Part shown: piece by piece, positions 57,370-64,000 of the stretch
How positions within the stretch are numbered: position 1 is the first letter of the stretch
Layout: each line of letters opens with the position of its first letter
DNA from: a virus
IMG/VR virus record: IMGVR_UViG_3300031227_000019
Span: 1 to 64,000 of that record
Direction: 5' to 3' (one strand)
DNA length: 64,000 nucleotides
The notes under the pieces: generated by a model
What the model was told of the DNA's origin: nothing
The model's input: only the letters and a program-made list of their open reading frames with translations
Database searches by the model: none
Translations under genes and position numbers: made by a program

Positions 57370-60300
57370 TTATTTGTCATCTTCGACGATTTCGACCCTG
57401 CGGCCGACACCGATCTTACCTTGTTTATACGCTCTGATTGCGTCAGCCGTCGTGGCAAACACCGCAGCCGGCTTGTCTTCATCCACCCGTGCCGACGCTT
57501 CGTAGAGCCCGCCGACGTATTCCTGAGATGGCATATAGTGTACCCCGAAGTCCGCGGCAGACAATAGGTTTCTGGACGGGAGCATCTTTTCGAGGGCTTC
57601 ATGTGCCTCTGCTTCCGTGGCCGGCACGTGATATTGCATCGCATCACCGTCAAAGTCAGCGTTGAAACCACTGACCACCAACGGACTTACCTTCAGCACG
57701 TCACCTTTCACCAGCTTCGGCCTAGCTGCCATCATACCATATCTGTGCAGCGTTGGCGCCCGATTGATTACGACGACGCCGTCTTGCATCTCTTTGAGGA
57801 GCGCTTCCCGAGCGACCGGCGATCTCTCTTCAGCGGCACGGATGGCCTCACGACGGGACCATCCTTTGCGAACGAGCCGTCTGGTGACGATGGGTTTGTA
57901 GATGCTCCAGGCTTGCTCTTCAGGAAGCCCAACTTGATCCATATCGAGGTCAGGGTCCGGCGCAATAACCGACCGCCCGACCATGTCGACGGCGCTGCCG
58001 AGCAATCGTCGCTGCACCATTCCGAGTTTTGGGGAAGTACCAAAGACATGTCGAAGAATTCCCTTAACCTTGCGTTCTTGGTTCTTCGGATGCGTCGGGT
58101 CGCCAAGGCCAGTCACCGCTCGAAACGCTTGATACAGCGCCAGCCGTTCATCGCCTATGTCCTCGTCATTGAGTAGCCCAGCCGCTTCCTTTAGGTTTTT
58201 GTTTGCATCCCATACTTCCTTGTATAGATAATTTGGATCAGCCACCAACGGCAGCTTTCTCTTACCCATCGTCGACACCGGGCGGAAGGCCGGCGGCAGC
58301 ACGGGCACCTTCGACAGCAGCCAATCACGTGGGTGCATGCCAAGACGTTTCGCATCTTTCAGGTAGCCAAGCCGGCGAACCGCAGCATCACGGGATGTGC
58401 GTTTGCCACTCTTGATCTCTTCTCGGGCTCTGGCCAGCTCGCCGTCGAGGTTCATGTTATCCAGGGCGGAGCCGACAGCCTTCGGACCCGTGGCCCCGTT
58501 CAGCCGCTCTTTCCCGCTGAGCACGTCCTCAAACTTCTGTTTCGTTAGCCCCAACACTCGTCGAATCGGCTCTTCCATTACCGGGTTGGGTAACGGCTCA
58601 TGCAGCCGAATGAAGCTCCACCGATTACCACCGCCTTCCGGCGTCATGTGGCCACCGGTGAGTGCTTGATCAAACAACCCGCCGCGAACCGGCTCCATCG
58701 TCTTCCAGTCAACGGTTCCCACGTTCTGGAGCTCCCGGTTACCCGCGAGCTTGTCAATGTCGTCGTTGCGAAGTGCCATTATATGCGTCTGCGACCCATC
58801 GCGCACGACGTTGATACCGGCTGCCTTCAAATGCGACACATACTTCTGATACATGTGTGGCACCTTCGGCGTCGGCGGATTGTAGCCCGACATGTACTGA
58901 GCCCAATATTCAGGGCTGGCCTGTCCACGAATCATGTTACCGCTGCGTAGGAACTCTGTCGCTCCGTGGGACAGCAACGCTCCGACTTCCAGCATGCCGA
59001 TTCGCTTGGCCCCTTCCGGGCCACCCTTGGCTGGTGTCTGATCCGCCGTGTAAGCTCCGAGTCCGCGACCCTGTCCTTTGGATTCGGCGGTATGGTGCAG
59101 CTTCATGAACCAGCGATTGCCGGTAAACACATCAGGTATCTTGCGACCAGTCTCCGAGTCCATGATCGTCTCGGTGTCCGCTATGCCGGCCTTCTTCAGC
59201 TCGGCCAACGCGTACTCCACGAGATCGTCTTCATCCTGGAAGTCAGGAACCTTGAACGCTTCGCCGCGGGCTGCCGCGATCTTCCCGAGAGCTGCCTCCA
59301 CGATCTGGGCGGGATTGGTTCGACTGATCACACCGAGTGGGTTGAGCAGCACCTCGTACGGTTGCCCATCCTGATCCGACGGCATGTCGGCATCCGGGAC
59401 GATGCGAGAGATGATACCCTTGTCGCCATACCGCCCGGACAGCTTGTCGCCGACCTCCATCGGGGCAATGGACTTCACCACCACAGCTGATCCGCCATCG
59501 TCATCCACGACGTCCGTAACCATGCCTGGAGTGTGATGATCCCACGTGACAGTCTGATTAAGGTAACCGGGTGAACGGCCACGCAGCATTGATTTACGAT
59601 TTCGTTCTCGTTCCCTCGCCACGAGGATCAGCGGATCACCGCTCTTTACCTCTGTGCCGGGGCGAATGAATCCGTTATCGTCGAAGTTCTCCAGCATGGC
59701 TTTGTCATAGGCGGCGGGGAATACCGAAATGAATGCGTTCTTTCCGCGTTGATCCTTGCCGTCCCACTCGTACCCATGCTGGTACATGTGCTCCGAGCTC
59801 ATCTTTTTGGCGAATGACTCTGAGATGACGTTGGCGTCCTCGAAGTTGAGCCCTCCGAAGGGGACGTACGCGACGCGGGCGTTCCGGCCGAGCGCTGACA
59901 CGCCTTGCATGTCCGTGAAGTTCGACCGAGCGAGCAACTGCCCTTCTTCGACAGTTTCACCAACCTGGACCGTTGGCGTGTTGTGGATGAAGGTTTTTCG
60001 ATTGTAGGGGAAGTTGTCGTAGAGAGGGATTTCTTCCGTGCCGCCGCCCTCTTTCGTAACCGTGATACTATCTCGATCGACAGCGGCAACACGACCACGA
60101 CCAGGACTGTCCCACCTAACAGCACCCATGTGCTTAGAGTATTCATCTTCAAAACTCCGACCGGGTTGTCCGGGGACGCCACTCTGCACCAGCGGGGCTT
60201 CTGCACCTACGACGGGCAATGCCTGCGTCAACATGCGAGCGGCCATCACCGCGCGTTGTCCCTTGACCATTGATTTCAACGGGATCATATTACCGAGCGG

Positions 60301-61815
60301 GGAGAACGTGCTCTCCATGTCGGGAATCTCATAATCCACCGTGTTGCGTGGCACCATGCGGACCTTGCCACTCTTCAACACCGGCACCAACGCCTTGGGG
60401 TCGCGTTTCCCGCCACCTGGAAATGCTATCACGGCATCTGCCAAGTCCTGAGGACTTCGATATACGGTCTCACCAGTCTTAGTATCCACCACTGGGGTGT
60501 AGACACGTCCGTCGTCACCCTTTCGCGCGGCACTTGCCATCCTCGCATCGACGCCTACCTTCCCGCTCTCTGGCGTGCGTAGAAAATCCACAAAGCCAAA
60601 CTGCGTTGGCTGCACTGCCCGAGCTTCGTCTGGTACTGCGTCCAAACTTGGGATACCACCTTCACCCATCCGCGTTACGCGGGAGTGCTGGTCGAAAATG
60701 TCTGCCGGATTGATCTCTTCCAGGGGGATACCCAGGCCGCTGCTCATGAGTGCGGCTTGAATCACGTCGTTGTAGGCTCCAGTCGGCATCCGCTCAAGAT
60801 CACCACGCCCCGAGGCCTTCCACAACAGCCTCTGCGTGACGCTACGCGCCTTGCCGAGCCGTTCCGCGAACAAGTCCTCCGGTCCCATCATGGACTGGTA
60901 GGCCATCGAATCACGATCGTCAGGCTCTGCTTCGCCGCGAGACACGGCCAACAGCTTGCGAGTGACCGCCAGCAGCGTATCCGGCCCGACGTTCTCGAAC
61001 GGTTCGCCGAGTGTCCGCTTCGTCACCTCGGGGTCCAGCGACATGGCCATGAAGGCCTCGGCAACGCGAGCCTTCTGCTCTATGGAGCTGCCTTCGCCGT
61101 CCTTGAACAGCTTGGAGTGTAGCTTGCGGATGACGGCGGGGTCATCCTTCTGGGCGTTCGTGTAAGTGAGATCATTGCCCCAGGCTTCCCGCAGCTGCGT
61201 GTCCGTCACCCCTTGGGCCCGCAAGAGCGGGAGGAGCGGCATCCTTGCCTGCCCCATTTGAATGCGGAATATCCCGCTCTGTGGGTCAAGGAATATTCGG
61301 TGACTGAAGCCCTTCTTCACGTTGACGTGGCTTTCCAGTTCACCATTGTCTTTCATGCGAGTGAACACACCCGGACGCAGTCGCATCTGGTGTGCCATCG
61401 TGTATTCGTTCCCGTTGACAACAAAAGTCCCGCGATCAGTCATCCACGGGATCTTGGCAACCGTGGCCTTCTTCCGCCCCAGTTCTGCTCCTTCCGCATC
61501 AGACAGCACCCACGTGCCACGCAGCGGCCGCGATAGACTTTTTCGCGATAGAATAGCCTTCTTTTGTTCGGCGATGGAGAAGCTCTCGGGGCCGTGGTAC
61601 GCCACGTCCGTCAACGCGAGAGTATGCCGGGGGTTGGACACGGGTTCGATAGCTTGGGCGGCCGCCAACGCGTTGGCAAACAGACGTTTGCGAGTACCCG
61701 GTGTGTCACCGAACTTGCGATACGCGGGCGTAGCTTCCTCTTTGTCAGCCACGGGAGGAGCGAGGCTGGCATCAGGACCAAGTACCGACTGAGAAATTAA
61801 ACTGTCGTTAGCCAT
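57370..61815 (-). CDS. RNA polymerase beta/beta-prime-N fusion subunit
   Basis: A 1481-residue protein from the ATG at 61815 (MANDSLISQSVLGPD). Beta landmarks in order are DRGTFVVNGNEY (about residue 126), GRNARVAYVPFGGLNFEDAN, VGDKLSGRYGDKGIIS, VLLNPLGVISRTNPAQIVEA, and LKLHHTAESKGQGRGLGAYT-type sequence (here FMKLHHTAESKGQGRGLGAY) followed by MLEVGALLSHGA. With no obvious linker the chain runs into beta-prime: TVDWKTMEPVRGGLFD (about 1045), SKVPVLPPAFRPV, MVGRSVIAPDP, INRAPTLHRYG and NADFDGDAMQYH (1385-1396) with all three catalytic Asp. The beta-prime N-terminal zinc-binding cysteines are absent. The product ends about 75 residues beyond the active site, and the rest of beta-prime is at 56129-54228. 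It would form the catalytic body of a phage RNA polymerase. Its location in the virion-gene array suggests late synthesis or packaging. Confidence 0.95.
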   Translation of the reverse strand: MANDSLISQSVLGPDASLAPPVADKEEATPAYRKFGDTPGTRKRLFANALAAAQAIEPVSNPRHTLALTDVAYHGPESFSIAEQKKAILSRKSLSRPLRGTWVLSDAEGAELGRKKATVAKIPWMTDRGTFVVNGNEYTMAHQMRLRPGVFTRMKDNGELESHVNVKKGFSHRIFLDPQSGIFRIQMGQARMPLLPLLRAQGVTDTQLREAWGNDLTYTNAQKDDPAVIRKLHSKLFKDGEGSSIEQKARVAEAFMAMSLDPEVTKRTLGEPFENVGPDTLLAVTRKLLAVSRGEAEPDDRDSMAYQSMMGPEDLFAERLGKARSVTQRLLWKASGRGDLERMPTGAYNDVIQAALMSSGLGIPLEEINPADIFDQHSRVTRMGEGGIPSLDAVPDEARAVQPTQFGFVDFLRTPESGKVGVDARMASAARKGDDGRVYTPVVDTKTGETVYRSPQDLADAVIAFPGGGKRDPKALVPVLKSGKVRMVPRNTVDYEIPDMESTFSPLGNMIPLKSMVKGQRAVMAARMLTQALPVVGAEAPLVQSGVPGQPGRSFEDEYSKHMGAVRWDSPGRGRVAAVDRDSITVTKEGGGTEEIPLYDNFPYNRKTFIHNTPTVQVGETVEEGQLLARSNFTDMQGVSALGRNARVAYVPFGGLNFEDANVISESFAKKMSSEHMYQHGYEWDGKDQRGKNAFISVFPAAYDKAMLENFDDNGFIRPGTEVKSGDPLILVARERERNRKSMLRGRSPGYLNQTVTWDHHTPGMVTDVVDDDGGSAVVVKSIAPMEVGDKLSGRYGDKGIISRIVPDADMPSDQDGQPYEVLLNPLGVISRTNPAQIVEAALGKIAAARGEAFKVPDFQDEDDLVEYALAELKKAGIADTETIMDSETGRKIPDVFTGNRWFMKLHHTAESKGQGRGLGAYTADQTPAKGGPEGAKRIGMLEVGALLSHGATEFLRSGNMIRGQASPEYWAQYMSGYNPPTPKVPHMYQKYVSHLKAAGINVVRDGSQTHIMALRNDDIDKLAGNRELQNVGTVDWKTMEPVRGGLFDQALTGGHMTPEGGGNRWSFIRLHEPLPNPVMEEPIRRVLGLTKQKFEDVLSGKERLNGATGPKAVGSALDNMNLDGELARAREEIKSGKRTSRDAAVRRLGYLKDAKRLGMHPRDWLLSKVPVLPPAFRPVSTMGKRKLPLVADPNYLYKEVWDANKNLKEAAGLLNDEDIGDERLALYQAFRAVTGLGDPTHPKNQERKVKGILRHVFGTSPKLGMVQRRLLGSAVDMVGRSVIAPDPDLDMDQVGLPEEQAWSIYKPIVTRRLVRKGWSRREAIRAAEERSPVAREALLKEMQDGVVVINRAPTLHRYGMMAARPKLVKGDVLKVSPLVVSGFNADFDGDAMQYHVPATEAEAHEALEKMLPSRNLLSAADFGVHYMPSQEYVGGLYEASARVDEDKPAAVFATTADAIRAYKQGKIGVGRRVEIVEDDK

Positions 61816-62797
61816 ATTGCAGTTCGTCCGCCTCATCGTCTTTGCTGGTCGGGGCATGCGTCACGGTTGTGTAGATCGGTGCTGGAGCCTTAGCAGCCCG
61901 CTGCCGTTCGCGTAACCGCATCGCCCGGTTCATTATCTCCTGCTTACTCCGGCCTGTCGTGTAGTTGTACGTGGCCAGTCCTGTGCCGCCGGCAAGTAAT
62001 GCCATCGCAGCCACTAACGCACCCTTACTGCCTTGCACGTTGTCATGCCCAAACGGCGAATACATCGTGTTGAAAATATCATTAAGACCATAAGCGAGCT
62101 TTTCACGCATGTCGCCGCCTTCCATAGCGGCAACCCGGTCATAGAGGTCATCGATACCTAATGCGTCTCCCGCGTGCTTCGCCTGCATGGCCTGTCGATA
62201 CTGCGACGCCAACGCCTTCTGGTAGTCGGCTTTCGCGTCTGTTACCTCACCTTCCTCAGTGGACTCTCGCTCGCGATCGAGCAGCCAGTCAGTGAGCTTC
62301 CAGCCGCCGTACAGACCGCCACCAGCCATGCCGATACCTGCCGTAGTTCCCCACCAATCACCCAACGGTGATGCCGTCGAGATGTTGGGCAGCATTTGCG
62401 CGAGAGAGTTCCACCACGGGGGTTTCGCGGCAGGTCCGGCGGAGCGTTTCTCACGCTCTTCATCCCTTCCGTGGATCGTGACGGGCGGCGGGGCAACATG
62501 ATGAGATACCGGCGACTGGGTGTCATGTACTAGATCATTAACGCCCACCAACGCACGAGCGCCGCCGCCGAATGCTGCACCTAGACCAGCCAACCGCATG
62601 AGCTGCTTGAAGGCTTCACGTTTTGCATTTTGCTGTGCCACATGCGACGTATAAGACGGCCCAGTCAGATCAACGAAAGCCGTTTTCTCCTGCAAAGCCG
62701 CGGGCTCTTGCGAAGCCGTCTTCGCCTTCGTAGCTTGGGCGTACAGCCCCGAAAGTCCCTTCGGTGACCGCTGCTGTTGCTGTCGTTGCTTGACCAT
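61808..62797 (-). CDS. Glycine-zipper membrane-like protein upstream of polymerase
   Basis: I choose the ATG at 62797 (MVKQRQQQQRSPKGLSGLYA), with GGAGGGGG upstream. The product is 329 residues. Three Gly/Ala-rich hydrophobic segments are visible: LAGLGAAFGGGARALVGV, TTAGIGMAGGGLYGGWKL and GALVAAMALLAGGTGLA. It also has QEKTAFVDL and REKLAYGL, two E-K-x-A tetrapeptides. It resembles the 425-residue head protein at 48485 in style. It may be an internal virion protein. Its start lies inside the preceding gene (128-base overlap), and its stop overlaps the polymerase start. Confidence 0.6.
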   Translation of the reverse strand: MVKQRQQQQRSPKGLSGLYAQATKAKTASQEPAALQEKTAFVDLTGPSYTSHVAQQNAKREAFKQLMRLAGLGAAFGGGARALVGVNDLVHDTQSPVSHHVAPPPVTIHGRDEEREKRSAGPAAKPPWWNSLAQMLPNISTASPLGDWWGTTAGIGMAGGGLYGGWKLTDWLLDRERESTEEGEVTDAKADYQKALASQYRQAMQAKHAGDALGIDDLYDRVAAMEGGDMREKLAYGLNDIFNTMYSPFGHDNVQGSKGALVAAMALLAGGTGLATYNYTTGRSKQEIMNRAMRLRERQRAAKAPAPIYTTVTHAPTSKDDEADELQYG

Positions 62798-63170
62798 AAC
62801 CCCCTCCTGGGTGTTTACCGCTAGGCGTCTCTCCGTAGATCTGGACCCATTCCAGCCATACGAGCAGCCCGCACTGTGCATCTGCCCAACGATCGATACG
62901 CTTATGCAGCATGTACCAACCGTTTACAATACGATCCATGATCTCTTCAAATTCGGTCTTCTCGTCGGGAACCCACAACTTGAATTGCTTGGAATGGTAA
63001 TCGAGAGCAAGTTTCACCTGCTCTTCGTATTCATCCTGTCGCAAATCAGGAACGACGGGGCCCCGGTGTGGGAACCCCTCTGCTGTTCCTGGCCAATGCA
63101 AGGAGCCGCCGTGGCCTGTAGACTCGCCACCGCGCTCCTCAAAAAACTTCGCCATGCTGCCGTTGGGCAT
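62670..63170 (-). CDS. Unknown protein with aromatic core
   Basis: A 166-residue protein starting MPNGSMAKFFEERGGESTGH, with AGAGG upstream. The core (residues 60-110) reads FKLWVPDEKTEFEEIMDRIV, NGWYMLHKRIDRW and GLLVWLEWVQIYGE, a compact helical domain. The last 45 residues are Gly-rich and overlap the next gene. No family is known to me. Confidence 0.55.
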   Translation of the reverse strand: MPNGSMAKFFEERGGESTGHGGSLHWPGTAEGFPHRGPVVPDLRQDEYEEQVKLALDYHSKQFKLWVPDEKTEFEEIMDRIVNGWYMLHKRIDRWADAQCGLLVWLEWVQIYGETPSGKHPGGGYGQATTATAAVTEGTFGAVRPSYEGEDGFARARGFAGENGFR

Positions 63171-63196
63171 ATCTCAACCTCTGCTTTGGTGCGTTA

Positions 63197-63400
63197 TCAA
63201 CAACGCGAGTAATCAATCGGCGCCGTTCGGGCATCCGCTTTGAGTTGTCCGACATCAAACAACTGTGTCGAACCACACGCGTGGCCGTCAAGACGGACGC
63301 TATTGTCGTCGCCGTCTACCGCCATCACTGTACCGCTCAAGCCTCGCCATTGCGAGCCTTCGTCGGCAACTGCTACTCGATCTGTCACGATGAAAGCCAT
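63197..63400 (-). CDS. Small KOW-like protein (copy 2)
   Basis: From the ATG at 63400 (MAFIVTDRVAVADEGSQWRG), with GGGAGGG upstream, the product is 67 residues. The pattern DRVxVxD, QWRGLSGTV, AVDGDDN and VRLDG matches the KOW fold (ribosomal L24/NusG type), which binds RNA or protein. It is a tandem paralogue of the next gene upstream. Its position before the polymerase genes is suggestive, but KOW-like barrels also occur in structural proteins. Confidence 0.6.
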   Translation of the reverse strand: MAFIVTDRVAVADEGSQWRGLSGTVMAVDGDDNSVRLDGHACGSTQLFDVGQLKADARTAPIDYSRC

Positions 63401-63452
63401 CTGAATTACCCTCCCTGGGTTAGTTGGCTGCGAGAAAACCACACGCCACTGA

Positions 63453-63650
63453 TTACGGATACGTAATCGGCGGCGCGATCGTGGTCGTGGTGAGTTCAGC
63501 GTCCAGCAACAGCACGGACTGGGTCGGCTGCTGGCCGTCCAATCGTACATGGTTGCCGTCGCTATCGACGGAGAGAACGGTACCGCTCTTGCCTCGCCAT
63601 TGCGAGCTCTGGTCGGTAACGATAACGCGATCATCAGCAGTAAAGGCCAT
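63453..63650 (-). CDS. Small KOW-like protein (copy 1)
   Basis: From the ATG at 63650 (MAFTADDRVIVTDQSSQWRG), with GAGGTGA upstream, the product is 65 residues. It shares DRVxVxD, SQWRG, SGTV, VRLDG with copy 2, so the two arose by duplication. The second half differs (QPTQSVLLLDAELTTTT). A KOW-type small beta barrel is likely. Substrate or partner unknown. Confidence 0.6.
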   Translation of the reverse strand: MAFTADDRVIVTDQSSQWRGKSGTVLSVDSDGNHVRLDGQQPTQSVLLLDAELTTTTIAPPITYP

Positions 63651-63668
63651 TTGGGTCACCTCATGTGT

Positions 63669-63971
63669 TTAGCCGTTAAAGAGTTTTGGTGCGGCAGGGG
63701 CCTGTCCCCGGTACCGCCGCTGCTTCATAGACCGACGGATCTTGTCAGCCTGTTGTGAATATGTGGCGATCAGCTCTTGACGCTTCGCCTCGTCTGGGTC
63801 CGCGTCGTCTTGTTGCATCTTTGCCATCGAGTAACCGACAGCGGGACCAGCGATTGCTGCGGCACCTAAACCGACAGCCCCTAGCTGGAATGGGAGCGTC
63901 AGGTAAGCCCGCGCGGCGTTCGCCAACGCAGGCAATCCAAAAGCTGCTCCCGTGACGCCGACGAGGGCCAT
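63669..63971 (-). CDS. Small Gly/Ala-rich membrane-like protein
   Basis: A 100-residue protein starting MALVGVTGAAFGLPALANAA, with GAGGG upstream. A second hydrophobic stretch, FQLGAVGLGAAAIAGPAVGY, is followed by a charged helical tail ending APKLFNG. The reading frame is open to the right edge, so a longer product starting outside the window is possible. It shares the Gly/Ala-zipper style of the two larger proteins in the head and polymerase modules. Confidence 0.55.
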   Translation of the reverse strand: MALVGVTGAAFGLPALANAARAYLTLPFQLGAVGLGAAAIAGPAVGYSMAKMQQDDADPDEAKRQELIATYSQQADKIRRSMKQRRYRGQAPAAPKLFNG

Positions 63972-64000
63972 CTTTACGCGTCCCTCTATCTCATCGCCGC

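Noticed and set aside
61815-61857. Polymerase start at 61857
   Set aside because: The extra 14 residues (MPRPAKTMRRTNCN) overlap the preceding gene and have the composition of a shadow frame. The ATG at 61815 overlaps the upstream stop by only eight bases, as at other junctions here.

Overview
The window is a contiguous late-gene block of a large contractile-tailed bacteriophage (myovirus type, probably a jumbo or huge phage from an unidentified bacterial host). All 52 genes I support lie on the minus strand, so transcription runs from position 64000 towards position 1. Genes are tightly packed. Many junctions are stop/start overlaps (TAATG or ATGA), and the longest non-coding gap is about 150 bases. 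I saw no tRNA, rRNA, CRISPR array, terminase or recognisable portal gene, and no host gene.

In transcription order the layout is as follows. (1) 63971-54108: small glycine-zipper membrane-like proteins, two tandem KOW-like proteins, and a multisubunit-type RNA polymerase. One 1481-residue polypeptide carries a complete beta subunit fused to the N-terminal half of beta-prime, including the NADFDGD active site. The rest of beta-prime (bridge helix, trigger loop) is a separate gene about 1.2 kb downstream, after a Met/Pro/Gly-rich protein and an 84-residue protein. A large 849-residue virion-type protein follows. (2) 51544-41352: head module with probable internal or core proteins, a prohead protease, a low-complexity scaffold-like protein, a probable decoration protein and the major capsid protein. 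(3) 41288-35858: connector and neck region, with a tandem duplicated small protein, a protein assembled from rearranged pieces of the capsid protein, and probable neck and tail-completion proteins. (4) 35799-22911: tail sheath, tail tube, an OB-fold spike-like protein, two overlapping tail-assembly-chaperone-like genes, the tape measure protein and a tube-like protein. (5) 22890-14796: baseplate hub-like proteins, a sigma-factor-like gene, gp25-like and baseplate-J-like wedge proteins, and further wedge or fibre proteins. A free-standing GIY-YIG homing endonuclease sits at 12845-12114. (6) 12114-1: an array of five related receptor-binding or fibre-type proteins, one of them 1929 residues long with ten internal repeats and very long polyserine linkers, then a repeat-rich collagen-like fibre protein that runs off the left edge.

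The genes form an assembly line: the protease, scaffold-like, decoration and capsid proteins build the head; neck proteins join it to a contractile tail whose length is set by the 1402-residue tape measure (roughly 210 nm at the usual 0.15 nm per residue); hub, wedge and fibre proteins form the baseplate and host-contact layer. The polymerase inside the late structural array and the sigma-like gene inside the baseplate cluster suggest a phage transcription apparatus made late, possibly packaged in the virion. This last point is inference.

Two features cut across the modules. Short Ser/Glu-rich tracts of the type SxSxSSES occur in at least ten otherwise unrelated tail, neck and connector proteins. 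An E-K-x-A tetrapeptide recurs in the head and polymerase-module proteins and may mark processing or head-targeting sites.
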